64,000 bases of DNA from contig JACJNX010000099.1 of assembly GCA_014695255.1 (NCBI GenBank), positions 23,447-87,446 on the forward strand. The letters run 5' to 3'. The stretch comes from Cyanobacteria bacterium FACHB-63 (GTDB taxonomy: Bacteria > Cyanobacteriota > Cyanobacteriia > Leptolyngbyales > Leptolyngbyaceae). This document shows, in pieces, positions 35,513-44,140 of the stretch; position 1 is the first letter of the stretch; each line of letters begins with the position of its first letter. The notes below the pieces were generated by a model that was given only the letters and a program-made list of their open reading frames with translations, ran no database searches and had not been told where the DNA came from. A program made the translations under genes and the position numbers.

Positions 35513-36147
35513 AATTGTTTGAGCAACCACGTACTGACTTTGCCGTGATTCATTTCGCGACTCAATCGAAACGCTTCTTCTAACACCGCAATCTCGAGCC
35601 CTGCTAGCACTTGAGATTGCGTGATTTTGTAGCTGCCTTGATTTGCGATCGCAAACGCTAACACGCTCATTTTCTGCACATCCACAATCCAATACTCTCG
35701 AACTCCTAAAGCCTCATACAACAACCGCTTATCCCCTTTATCATCAGACAGCGAAGAATCCGCTACTTCAATTACTAAATCCGGTGGCGGATAGATATCT
35801 AAATCAATAATCTTCGCTTCCCAAGGAATTGCATCGACATTTGCACCGACATAAAAAGAAGCATCTGGCTGAACTTCGAGAGAGCCAGTCTTACGATAGG
35901 TACAGTTATCATGGACATCGATATCAAGTTCTAGCACTCCAGCAACGAGAAAAATGAATCCAATAACAACACCATGATCACGTGAATGTGGGTTTCCGAG
36001 TGCTGCCATTGATTCAATCCTCATTTGTCCATTGTGATAGTAAGCCTTGACTTGTCCATTGCTTGGATCATTCGAGGCTTGGACAAATTCTTCCCAGGTC
36101 GCAGAAATCCAGGTATCGGCGGGCACTGGCGTTTTTAGCTGGCTCAT
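35500..36147 (-). CDS. Uma2-family putative nuclease
   Basis: A 215-residue Uma2 protein with TWEEFVQASNDP, LEVQPDASFYVG, the PDLVIEVADSSLSDDKGDKRLLYEALGVREYWIVD stretch and metal-binding residues of the PD-(D/E)xK fold. It is of a different subgroup from the Uma2 gene at 25845. Function is not known. It reads convergently into malQ with a 13-base overlap. Confidence 0.88.
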   Translation of the reverse strand: MSQLKTPVPADTWISATWEEFVQASNDPSNGQVKAYYHNGQMRIESMAALGNPHSRDHGVVIGFIFLVAGVLELDIDVHDNCTYRKTGSLEVQPDASFYVGANVDAIPWEAKIIDLDIYPPPDLVIEVADSSLSDDKGDKRLLYEALGVREYWIVDVQKMSVLAFAIANQGSYKITQSQVLAGLEIAVLEEAFRLSREMNHGKVSTWLLKQFQSN

Positions 36148-36309
36148 AAACGGTTCACGATCTCGATGCTGTTATTGTAGTTCAGAGGCTTGATTGGTTG
36201 ATTGCACTTTTCTGCACGACCTAACTTCGAGAACGATCGGGCAAATCCCAACGAGCACCAAGATTGGATCATTTCTGGCAACCCTCTCACACCAATGTAT
36301 TACTAATGG

Positions 36310-36382
36310 ATTACTGTTGAGCACCGGGACATTCTTCACATCGTCTCCCGCTTTGGGTCGCCTGTAGCCGCCGCAATGTAAT
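36310..36382 (-). pseudogene. NUDIX gene remnant fused to the end of the dehydrogenase gene
   Basis: On the minus strand the DNA reads YIAAATGDPK then, after a one-base shift, AGDDVKNVPVLN, closely matching [22 protein letters not shown] of the intact NUDIX gene at 33459. The first part is translated as the tail of the dehydrogenase; the second is out of frame. About three quarters of bases match across the segment. No upstream Nudix box is left. Confidence 0.75.
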
Positions 36383-37649
36383 AGTTGCGAGTCCCTTTGG
36401 CATCGAGGGCTTCTCCCAGTCGTCGCAGTGCATGAACATAAGCAGCCGTACGGACGGGAATCGATAGTTCCTGCGCGATCGACCAAATGCGCTCTGTTTC
36501 CTCAACCATCTTGCGCTGAAGCGTTTGATTCACTTCGCCTAATGTCCAATACAAGCCATTACGGTTCTGTACCCATTCAAAATAGCTGACAGTTACACCG
36601 CCCGCATTGACTAGAATATCTGGAAACACATAAATTCCCTTCTGCTCTAAAATGGCATCGGCAGCAGAGGTAGTCGGGCCATTCGCAAGCTCAAAGATTA
36701 GCTTTGCTTTGATGCGGTTAGCATTTGCTTCAGTGATTTGATTTTCTAACGCAGCAGGCAACAGCACATCGACATCTAGTTCAAGGAGTTCCTCGTTGGT
36801 GATGCGATCGTGTTCAGTCACTGTGCAGACGCTACCTTCACAGTACACCGCTTGCAGAGCGCGAGTTTCATTTTTATGTTGACGAACACTTGGGATGTCT
36901 AGCCCAGCTTCGGAATAAATTGCACCTTTAGAATCGCTGACTGCAACCACTTTATATCCAGACCGATGCAGTAATTCTGCGATCGTCGCTCCCGCATTCC
37001 CAAATCCTTGCACTGCGATCGTGGTGTCCTGGGGCTTTCTGTCAAACTTGGGTAACATTGCCTCGATCACAAACAACGCTCCCATTGCCGTTGCTGTATC
37101 TCGTCCCAAGCTGCCTCCCATCGCGATCGGCTTTCCAGTGACAACGCCCGGAGTATTCTGCCGCCGAATGATGCTGTACTGATCCATCATCCAGCCCATT
37201 ATCATTGCATTCGTGTAAACATCGGGAGCCAGAATATCTACATCCGGCCCAATAAAGTCGGCGATCGCGTCAATATATCCCCGGCTCAAGCGCTCTAGCT
37301 CAAGCCGCGATAAGGCTTTTGGATTAACCGTAATGCCACCCTTCGCCCCGCCAAACGGCAAATTGAGCACCGCGCATTTGAACGTCATCCAAAACGCCAG
37401 CGATTGCACCTCATCCAGCGTCACATTCGGGTGATACCGCACCCCTCCTTTACCCGCGCCCCGTGAATCGTCATACCGCACCCGATAGCCCTGAAACACT
37501 TTCAGCGAACCGTCATCCATTCGCACCGGGATCGACACTGAAAGCGATGCCTTTGCGGATTTCAAAGACTCGATCGCATCCTCTGAAAGCGAGGTGTACT
37601 TTAATGCCTGCTGTAATCGTTGTGAAGCGTCTGATAAAAGGGAAGACAT
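36336..37649 (-). CDS. Glu/Leu/Phe/Val dehydrogenase with an aberrant C-terminus
   Basis: A 437-residue amino-acid dehydrogenase of the GdhA type. The catalytic lysine lies in LNLPFGGAKGGI, the second key aspartate in APDVYTNAMIM, and the NAD(P) motif is VQGFGNAGA. It interconverts 2-oxoglutarate and glutamate or deaminates related residues. The fold should end soon after ALDAKGTRNY; instead the frame runs into IAAATGDPKRETM, which matches the middle of a NUDIX gene. The last dozen residues therefore come from a fused paralogue remnant. The enzyme core is complete. Confidence 0.9.
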   Translation of the reverse strand: MSSLLSDASQRLQQALKYTSLSEDAIESLKSAKASLSVSIPVRMDDGSLKVFQGYRVRYDDSRGAGKGGVRYHPNVTLDEVQSLAFWMTFKCAVLNLPFGGAKGGITVNPKALSRLELERLSRGYIDAIADFIGPDVDILAPDVYTNAMIMGWMMDQYSIIRRQNTPGVVTGKPIAMGGSLGRDTATAMGALFVIEAMLPKFDRKPQDTTIAVQGFGNAGATIAELLHRSGYKVVAVSDSKGAIYSEAGLDIPSVRQHKNETRALQAVYCEGSVCTVTEHDRITNEELLELDVDVLLPAALENQITEANANRIKAKLIFELANGPTTSAADAILEQKGIYVFPDILVNAGGVTVSYFEWVQNRNGLYWTLGEVNQTLQRKMVEETERIWSIAQELSIPVRTAAYVHALRRLGEALDAKGTRNYYIAAATGDPKRETM

Positions 37650-37776
37650 AACCCATTTCGATGAAAGGCTGTTGTCACCCTATCAAGCTTTGGTATTCCT
37701 CAAAACAGTTTCTACGCAGAAATTAACCATGCAGCCTAACATCGCAGGGGATCATCCTATTACACCGTTGGAATGC

Positions 37777-38475
37777 TTAGAGACGCTGTAGCAAACTTAG
37801 TCCGTGAGTATCTGTTCCGCAAGAACTCAGCAAATCAAACTGAGTCTTGAGCAGCGTTACCCGCTCTGTCTCCTTAGGGCTAGACTTCCAAGGCTTCGGA
37901 TTGTTATAGGCGTAAAACGTTTCTACCCCATCAATCCCCACCATTGCTGCGGCTGGAATTAATTCATCTACCGATCGACGATATCGCGCTGGATGCGCCA
38001 ACACTGCAATTCCGCCTGCTTGATGAATGGCGCTTACCACTTGTGCCGCTTGAGCGCGTTCTCCTTGCGGTGCGCTGCCTTGTAGATAAGATGCGATCGC
38101 GCCATGCCCTGGATTGAACGCGAATCCTAGAATGTGTACCTCAGTTTCAAGCAATCTAGAGGTGATCTCAGTTCCCGTCCATAGATGCGGAATTGTGGCA
38201 TCGCTTCGATGTGCTTCTAGATAGCGCTGTGCCGTTTTATACCCGCTGATTTGGTGGTGATCTGTGATGGCAAATCCTTTGAGCGATAGATCGATCGCCT
38301 GTTGTGCTAGCACTTCGGGATGTAGCTGTCCATCCGAGTGCGTCGTGTGCATGTGGAAGTTGTAGGTGAGCGGGCAACTTTCAGCCGTTAGCGATGCGAA
38401 AACCTCTCGTAGCGCTACCGCATCTTGTACGGCTGGTGTCGCGACCCTCGAACTGGAAGCAAGATTAGCAGCCAT
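37777..38475 (-). CDS. PHP-domain phosphoesterase
   Basis: A 232-residue PHP-family metal-dependent phosphoesterase. The metal ligands are in FHMHTTHSDG, AITDHH, TGTEI and VLAHPARYR, with CGTDTHG near the end. The relatives hydrolyse nucleoside 3',5'-bisphosphates or other phosphate esters. The C-terminus ends soon after the last motif, slightly shorter than typical. It is followed by the GdhA-type gene with a 127-base gap. Confidence 0.87.
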   Translation of the reverse strand: MAANLASSSRVATPAVQDAVALREVFASLTAESCPLTYNFHMHTTHSDGQLHPEVLAQQAIDLSLKGFAITDHHQISGYKTAQRYLEAHRSDATIPHLWTGTEITSRLLETEVHILGFAFNPGHGAIASYLQGSAPQGERAQAAQVVSAIHQAGGIAVLAHPARYRRSVDELIPAAAMVGIDGVETFYAYNNPKPWKSSPKETERVTLLKTQFDLLSSCGTDTHGLSLLQRL

Positions 38476-38846
38476 AAATCGCCTCGAACGTTACTGGCAT
38501 TTCACGAGTCCATCTCTACTGTAATGTACCGCTTAAAAAAACGTTTCAGTATTTAACACTTAAGACATTGAGTATAGCTGATGTCGATCATCAGGTGTAT
38601 TGACTGTTCTTGAGAGAAAACTGGCACATTCAGAGTATTCAACCTTGTATTTAATGATAAATTGTGATACCAAGCCCCAAATGCATGAATCGTTAAGTTC
38701 CTTGCTAGTAGAAGTGTTTTTTGAACGGGTTGCAGAAATGTCGTGCAAGCCGCTGAACACTCTGGAATGGTGCGTTGATGTTGCCCCTTGCTCAATCGCT
38801 CTCGCAGCAGCAATCGGCTAATTTTGATTGAGTTCCTGAAACGTAA
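38476..38846. other. Gene-free gap between PHP and histidine kinase genes
   Basis: About 370 bases with several short open frames on both strands but none with a convincing ribosome-binding site or family similarity. AT-rich at 38525-38660. I see no repeat or structured RNA in it beyond short imperfect stems; it presumably holds both divergent promoters. Confidence 0.5.
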
Positions 38847-39686
38847 ATGATTTCTAGTATGAATAACGGCGAGTTTGCCCAGCAGATCGAAGCGATTCGG
38901 CAAACTCTCGCCTCAATTCGCGATCGCTTATTGACGCAAACGGCGCTAAACCCCACTTTTCAAATCGAAATTGAGCAAGAGTTACAGTCAGCAATTCAAG
39001 GTTTGCACGCGGCGCGATCGCGGATTCAGGCAGAAAGACCTGCGATCGACCAGTTGCAAGCGACAGTGCAGCAAAAAGAGATGCTGCTGCGGGAAATTCA
39101 CCACCGCATTAAGAACAATTTGCAGATTATTGCCAGTTTGATCGATCTGCAAGTGCTGCGATCGCAAGATACCGCTATTCAATCCTTGCTGCGAAACTAC
39201 CAGACTCGCATCCGGTTGGTGGCACTGGTGCATGAAAGATTATCTGAATCCAGTGATGCGACAACCATTCGCCTCGGTGAATATGTGCAGGAGTTGACTC
39301 TGTTATTGGCGCAAACCTATGCGATCGAGCCAGAGCGAATCACGCTGCAAACGATCATCCGTGGGGAGATCGAACTGGCTTCAAATCAAGCCGTTTCCGT
39401 TGGGTTAATTCTGAACGAACTGATTTCAAATGCGCTGAAACACGGACTTTCTGATCAAGCTGGAGAAATCGCAGTATCGCTCCGGATCGAAGATTCGCAA
39501 ATTGCTCTTACCGTTAGCGACACGGGCGATCGTTTACCCGCGAATTTTGATCTGAGCAGCCCTCAAACTTTAGGCTTCCAGATCATCAATTCGCTGGTGT
39601 ATCAGCTAAACGCAAACTTGACGATCGATCGCAGCCCCCACACTGCTATCACGATCCGGTTTGACGTTGCTGATTGGGAGTCATAA
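38847..39686 (+). CDS. HisKA_2-type sensor histidine kinase
   Basis: A 279-residue soluble kinase. A coiled N-terminal region (about residues 1-75) precedes EMLLREIHHRIKNNLQ with the phosphoacceptor histidine near residue 85, then a HATPase_c domain with LILNELISNALKHG (N box) and VSDTGDRLP (G1). There is no transmembrane segment, so the signal is internal or comes through a partner. It converges with a LuxR-type response regulator gene, sharing 38 bases of overlap, which suggests but does not prove pairing. Confidence 0.88.
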   Translation: MISSMNNGEFAQQIEAIRQTLASIRDRLLTQTALNPTFQIEIEQELQSAIQGLHAARSRIQAERPAIDQLQATVQQKEMLLREIHHRIKNNLQIIASLIDLQVLRSQDTAIQSLLRNYQTRIRLVALVHERLSESSDATTIRLGEYVQELTLLLAQTYAIEPERITLQTIIRGEIELASNQAVSVGLILNELISNALKHGLSDQAGEIAVSLRIEDSQIALTVSDTGDRLPANFDLSSPQTLGFQIINSLVYQLNANLTIDRSPHTAITIRFDVADWES

Positions 39687-40365
39687 GTCCGTGTTCTAAG
39701 GCAAATCTGACTAGCTCAGTGCGGCTATTGGTGCCCGTCTTGCTAAACAGGCGACTGACGTATTTTTCGACGTTGCGGACGCTCGTATCAAGCCGACGAG
39801 CAATCTCTTTGTTCATCAACCCATCCACGACTAAATCAAGAACGCTTTGTTCTCTAGGAGTGAAGTCGAGCTTCATTGGACTGGTCTTTTGAGCGATCGC
39901 GCCCCGTCCTTTGAGTTCGGCTTGAATTTCGGCGATCTGGCGCGAAAGTGCTGCAAGATTGACATCGCTATCGCCGCCTGTCGATTTGATATCCGCTCTT
40001 TGCTGAAGCAGTCGTCCAACGATCGCTACAAGTTCTTCTGGATCAAACGGCTTGGGTAGATAGGCATCGCAGCCTGCATCGTAGCCCTGGATGCGATCGC
40101 TTTTCATGCCGCGTGCGGTGAGAAAGATCACGGGTAGCGTTTTGAAGCGGGGATCGTCGCGCAGTTGTTTGAGGAATTCGTAGCCGCTGACTTGGGGCAT
40201 CATCACATCAGTGATCACGAGATCGGGCAGGACGCGCTGCACGGTTTCCCACCCCTCCTGTCCGTTGGTCGCCGTGTGTACCGTATAGCCGCTGTCTTCG
40301 AGATAGGCTTGTACCGCTTCCCGGAGTCCAGGTTCGTCATCGACTAATAGAAGTTGCTCCGGCAT
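39649..40365 (-). CDS. NarL/LuxR-type response regulator
   Basis: A 238-residue regulator. The REC domain shows LLLVDDEPG, phosphoacceptor Asp53 in VITDVMMPQ, TARG and LPKPFD. A linker leads to a LuxR HTH (FTPREQSVLDLVVDGLMNKEIARRLDTSVRNVEKYVSRLFSKTG). It binds DNA when phosphorylated. The gene overlaps the convergent kinase gene by 38 bases, so transcription of each reads antisense to the other's 3' end. Confidence 0.9.
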   Translation of the reverse strand: MPEQLLLVDDEPGLREAVQAYLEDSGYTVHTATNGQEGWETVQRVLPDLVITDVMMPQVSGYEFLKQLRDDPRFKTLPVIFLTARGMKSDRIQGYDAGCDAYLPKPFDPEELVAIVGRLLQQRADIKSTGGDSDVNLAALSRQIAEIQAELKGRGAIAQKTSPMKLDFTPREQSVLDLVVDGLMNKEIARRLDTSVRNVEKYVSRLFSKTGTNSRTELVRFALEHGLMTPNQQRQTGS

Positions 40366-40398
40366 GATCGATTCCTCTAACGCATAGGTTTGATGGGA

Positions 40399-40504
40399 GT
40401 TCAGTTGGGTTTCGTTTCAGTCAGCTTCAGCACTTAAATTCTCCTAGTCGTGGAAGATTTAGGAAATTTCAAGTCTATAACCGAAGCGAAACGTCTCGCT
40501 GAAC
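40399..40504. mobile_element. Degenerate MITE-like palindrome
   Basis: GTTCAG (40399-40404) and CTGAAC (40499-40504) bound a palindrome with an inner AAATTCTCCTAG / AGGAAATTT pair. The right arm (CGAAGCGAAACGTCTCGCTGAAC) resembles the right end of the element at 20730-20914 (CGAAGCGAAAAAACTCGTCGAAC). It is shorter and lacks the C-rich core, so it is a decayed relative. Confidence 0.55.
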
Positions 40505-40512
40505 CCACGCAT

Positions 40513-41490
40513 TTACTCAAATTTAGCGAATTTTGCATCAATTAAGTTTGGTAAGCAGGAATTGCTCACAGGCTCGATCGTATAGGCTGCTTTGGAAAGT
40601 TGCGCTTGTCGTTGCCCTTGGGCGCGAGCTTGGAGACAAAGAAGCCCGATCGGGGTGCTGATCAAATCGACCACACTGGCTTTGCCTCGAAGCAGGTTCA
40701 GCGATGCGATTGGTAATTCTTTCAGGAGCCAGCGCAGCGATCGATAACGGTATTCAGCAAAATGGGGTTCGCGCATCAGAGCAATGCCGTGTAGCTCATG
40801 CAGGTAGCGGTTTGAGCGTCCGTATCTGCGCCATTGGCTCCGGAGTTCACTCAGGGTAGCGCGATGACGGTGACGAACGATCGCGCTTTCTGCAAAACGC
40901 AATTGCCAATCGGTTTGGCGCAAAATTCGCCAGCAAATATCCGCATCGCCGCCAGTCGTTAGATAGGGACGAAATAAGCCAACTTGGGGAAGGGCTGCCG
41001 TCCGAATGGCAAGATTGGCAGTTTGACCGTAGGGACAGAAGGGATGCTTCAGGGTGTGTTTTTGCGAGAGGGTTTCTTGACGATCGGCGTATTGCTCTAA
41101 CAAGGTGTGTCCTGGAAGCGCTTTGATTTCTCCAGCGACTAGCCCCACGGCTGGGTCGATAAACGGCTGCACTAAATCGGTCAGCCAATTCGGTTCGGGG
41201 CGACAATCGGCATCGGTAAAAGCGAGAATTTCTCCGGTTGCGTTTTGAATGCCCGTATTACGAGCCGCATAAGAACTTTGAATCTGGAATTGCTTCAGTG
41301 ATCGGATGCGCTCTGATTCTGCTGCCTTTAGAAGTTCGGCGGTGCGATCGCTGCTGTTGTTATCGATGAGCAAGCACTCGAAATGAGGATAAGTCTGTGC
41401 CCGCAGGCAGTCGAGCAAGGCGGGTAAATCGGTTTCACCGTTGTAAATTGGCACAATAATCGAAACGAATGGTAAAAAACTCATATCCAC
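40513..41490 (-). CDS. Family 2 glycosyltransferase
   Basis: A 325-residue GT2 enzyme: VSIIVPIYNGETDLPALLDCLRAQTYP, FECLLIDNNSSDRT and a nucleotide-sugar metal site in AFTDADCRPEPNW. It lacks transmembrane segments. It transfers a sugar to an unknown polysaccharide or lipid. The N-terminal ATG at 41490 is followed by another at 41484. Its 5' end lies 23 bases from the divergent LOG-like gene. Confidence 0.9.
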   Translation of the reverse strand: MDMSFLPFVSIIVPIYNGETDLPALLDCLRAQTYPHFECLLIDNNSSDRTAELLKAAESERIRSLKQFQIQSSYAARNTGIQNATGEILAFTDADCRPEPNWLTDLVQPFIDPAVGLVAGEIKALPGHTLLEQYADRQETLSQKHTLKHPFCPYGQTANLAIRTAALPQVGLFRPYLTTGGDADICWRILRQTDWQLRFAESAIVRHRHRATLSELRSQWRRYGRSNRYLHELHGIALMREPHFAEYRYRSLRWLLKELPIASLNLLRGKASVVDLISTPIGLLCLQARAQGQRQAQLSKAAYTIEPVSNSCLPNLIDAKFAKFE

Positions 41491-41513
41491 ATTGCATCAG
41501 TTCTGTGATCAAA

Positions 41514-42005
41514 ATGCCCAAAACGATCGTCGGGGTCATGGGAGTCGGAGAAGCGACCCCACTCGAAATTCAAACGGCTTACGAACTCGGTGCGGGCATT
41601 GCGCGTTCTGGCTGGGTGGTCTTGAGCGGTGGGCGCAATGTTGGGGTGATGGATGCGGTCAGCCGAGGAGCAAAAAGCTGTGGCGGATTGACGATCGGCA
41701 TTTTGCCGCACCAGAATTCCGAAATGAGCGCCGCGATCGACATTCCGATCATCACGGATATGGGAAATGCGCGAAACAACATCAACGTGCTATCGAGTCA
41801 GGCGATCGTCGCTTGCGGCATAGGTGCGGGAACGGCTTCAGAGATTGCTTTAGCGCTAAAAGCGAAGAAGTCTGTGATTTTGTTGAGCGCAGATGCAATC
41901 TCGCAAACGTTTTGGCGATCGCTTGATCCAGAACGGGTGAGCATTGCAGCAACCGTAGAAGAAGCACTTTGTCAACTAAAAGCAATTCTTGCAGCACAAA
42001 AATAA
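41514..42005 (+). CDS. LOG/TIGR00725-type Rossmann protein
   Basis: A 163-residue Rossmann protein with VGVMGVGEATP, AYELGAGIARSGWVVLSGGRNVGVMDAVSRGA and the P-G-x-G-T-x-x-E-like stretch GIGAGTASEIALAL. The family includes cytokinin riboside phosphoribohydrolases and the DprA-like fold, but the exact reaction of this subgroup is not known. Start at 41514 (MPKTIVGVMGVGE) matches family members; the frame is open 45 bases further upstream into the glycosyltransferase gene. Confidence 0.85.
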   Translation: MPKTIVGVMGVGEATPLEIQTAYELGAGIARSGWVVLSGGRNVGVMDAVSRGAKSCGGLTIGILPHQNSEMSAAIDIPIITDMGNARNNINVLSSQAIVACGIGAGTASEIALALKAKKSVILLSADAISQTFWRSLDPERVSIAATVEEALCQLKAILAAQK

Positions 42006-42076
42006 TTCATCTTCGCTTTTCAGTACAGAATTGTAACTCTACAATACAGAGACAAGCGAAAACGAAGGGTAGAACT

Positions 42077-42337
42077 GTGGACAAGACACCAGAGCAACAA
42101 AAACAAGATTTTTTGTACCCGAATGCACACTACCGGGGAAATTTCAGTCCGGAGAACCTAGCTTTCAATGCAAATTTACAGGAATTCGCTCAGCGTGTCT
42201 CCTTATTATGCGGTTTAGAAACATCAGGGAAAATTTCACCCGATGATGCTTATGACCAGATCAAAGGGCTATGGAATGAGCTAAAAACGTCGAAAAAGAA
42301 CCTTATAGACAAGACACAAGGATCGAGCGATTCCTAG
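42077..42337 (+). CDS. Small conserved cyanobacterial protein
   Basis: An 86-residue product from the GTG at 42077 (preceded by GAAGGGT). The stretch DFLYPNAHYRGNFSPENLAFNANLQEFAQRVSLLCGLETSGKISPDDAYDQIKGLW recalls a conserved family of short cyanobacterial proteins (DUF7219-like, from memory). Function unknown. It lies 71 bases after the LOG-like gene and may be co-transcribed. Confidence 0.65.
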   Translation: MDKTPEQQKQDFLYPNAHYRGNFSPENLAFNANLQEFAQRVSLLCGLETSGKISPDDAYDQIKGLWNELKTSKKNLIDKTQGSSDS

Positions 42338-42422
42338 CTTTGTCCTCAATTCTCCCTTTCGTTCGATGTTAATTCGATCGCAATGTTCTTTCTTAAAGGG
42401 AGAATTAAATAGGACAATCACT

Positions 42423-42839
42423 ATGGCAAATCTTTTACAAACTGCATCTGAAGCGGGATCATTCAACACGCTGATGTCAGCGATCGACAAAGCTGGCATT
42501 GCTTCAGAGCTTGAAAATGGTGGGACGTTTACCCTACTGGCTCCGACTGATGAAGCCTTTGCAAAGTTACCCAAGGAAGCCCTCAACGAACTGCTCGAAG
42601 ACTTACCAAAGTTACGTCGCGTTCTGAGCTATCACATTCTGGATGGGGATGTGCGACTTGAGGATTTGACCGAAATCGAAGAAGCGCCAACGCTTGAAGG
42701 ATCGGTGATTGCAGTCGAGCATCAAGGTGGAATCAAAGTCAATAATATTGCTGTGACGAAAACAGATATTTTGGCGGACAACGGTGTGATTCACGCGATC
42801 GATGGCATTCTGATGCCTGCGATTCTCGCAGGAAGCTAA
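42423..42839 (+). CDS. Fasciclin-domain protein
   Basis: A 138-residue single FAS1 domain without signal peptide: FNTLMSAIDKAG, GTFTLLAPTDEAFAKLP, LRRVLSYHILDG, IKVNNIAVTKTDILADNGVIHAIDGILMP. FAS1 domains mediate adhesion or ligand binding; the cyanobacterial single-domain form is conserved but of unclear role. Start at 42423 gives MANLLQTASEAG, the family beginning. Confidence 0.92.
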   Translation: MANLLQTASEAGSFNTLMSAIDKAGIASELENGGTFTLLAPTDEAFAKLPKEALNELLEDLPKLRRVLSYHILDGDVRLEDLTEIEEAPTLEGSVIAVEHQGGIKVNNIAVTKTDILADNGVIHAIDGILMPAILAGS

Positions 42840-42883
42840 ACCGTTTGATATTCTAAGATCCTTCGTTAATCGGGAATAAGGCG

Positions 42884-44131
42884 TTGAGTACGTTTGCCAA
42901 GTTAACTCCCCAGACACGGCAAAATCTGGGGGTATTGTTTACAGCAGGGTTGCTGTTTTGGGCGAGTTTAGCCAGCCTTTTACCCACTCTGCCGCTGTAT
43001 TTACAGTCGATCGGCGCACCAGATAATCAGCTTGGGATTGTCATGGGCGCATTTGCGATCGGCTTATTACTCTTTCGTCCCCAAGCTGGAAGAATGGCAG
43101 ATCAACAGGGACGCAAGCTTGTCCTGCTGATTGGAATCGCGGTAGCAACCTTGGCTCCAGTTTGTCATTTACTCACGCAGTCGATTCCGTTGTTAATGCT
43201 GGTTAGAGCCTTTCACGGGATTAGCATTGCAGCATTGACAACGGCATATAGTTCACTGGTCGTTGACCTCGCACCCCCTGAGAATCGGGGGGAACTGATT
43301 GGCTATATGAGCTTAGTGAATCCGATCGGGATGGCATTAGGTCCGGCGCTGGGCGGGTATCTCCAAGATCTCACGACGTATGCTCCTGTGTTTGTGATGA
43401 GTTCGCTGCTGGGCATGATGAGCCTGACTTGCGCCATGTTCGTTCATGCGCCTCCAGTCCAGTACCAACCGCAAAACTCTAAAACCCAAGGTGTGTTTTG
43501 GCGATTGTTGCTCAGCGATCGCATTCGCATTCCTACGATCACGATGTTGTTGGTTGGAATTGCGTTTGGGGCGATCGCAACTTTTGTGCCATTACATATT
43601 AAAAGCTCTGGAGTCGGGCTGAATTCAGGATTGTTCTACACGGCAGCAGCGATTACCAGTTTTCTGGCGCGATTTGTGACAGGAAAAGCAAGCGATCGTT
43701 ATGGTCGGGGACGATTTATTACGATCGGGATATTGTCTTATGCCTTTGCTTTGATTGTGTTGTGGTTAGCAGATTCTGCAAATTTGTTTCTACTTGCTGG
43801 AGCGCTTGAGGGGCTTGGCGGCGGAACATTCTTGCCGATTATGATTGCGCTGGTTGCCGATCGCTGTCAGCCGTTTGAACGCGGACGGATTTTCGGTTTG
43901 TTCGTCGGTGGATTTGATGTGGGAATTGCTTTAGCAGGCCCGATTTTAGGCAGTGTTTCTGGTGCGATCGGCTATCAGGGATTGTATGCAGTTTCGGCGA
44001 TCTTCGTCTTTGCTGCATTGATTGTGTTTATGACGCTTTCCAGTAAAAGTGTGACGCATTCATTCCGGTTTGCTTTGGGATATGGTAAAGATCCCTATGC
44101 CATTCCCAAAGATCAGTTGTTGACGACTTAG
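42884..44131 (+). CDS. MFS transporter
   Basis: A 415-residue major-facilitator protein of about twelve helices with the loop 2-3 motif FRPQAGRMADQQGRKLVLLIG. No substrate can be predicted. The TTG at 42884 is preceded by GGAATAAGG. It is 44 bases after the fasciclin gene and converges with the protease gene. Confidence 0.87.
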   Translation: MSTFAKLTPQTRQNLGVLFTAGLLFWASLASLLPTLPLYLQSIGAPDNQLGIVMGAFAIGLLLFRPQAGRMADQQGRKLVLLIGIAVATLAPVCHLLTQSIPLLMLVRAFHGISIAALTTAYSSLVVDLAPPENRGELIGYMSLVNPIGMALGPALGGYLQDLTTYAPVFVMSSLLGMMSLTCAMFVHAPPVQYQPQNSKTQGVFWRLLLSDRIRIPTITMLLVGIAFGAIATFVPLHIKSSGVGLNSGLFYTAAAITSFLARFVTGKASDRYGRGRFITIGILSYAFALIVLWLADSANLFLLAGALEGLGGGTFLPIMIALVADRCQPFERGRIFGLFVGGFDVGIALAGPILGSVSGAIGYQGLYAVSAIFVFAALIVFMTLSSKSVTHSFRFALGYGKDPYAIPKDQLLTT

Positions 44132-44140
44132 GTTAACCAT

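Noticed and set aside
36172..36486. Minus-strand ORF of 104 residues past the dehydrogenase
   Set aside because: Only a dozen residues resemble NUDIX; treated as a gene remnant rather than a gene.
38553..38903. Minus-strand ORF of 116 residues upstream of the kinase
   Set aside because: Overlaps the kinase start, no ribosome-binding site, no similarity.
41492..41926. Overlapping plus-strand ORF rich in Arg, Gly and Cys
   Set aside because: Shadow frame of the LOG-like gene.
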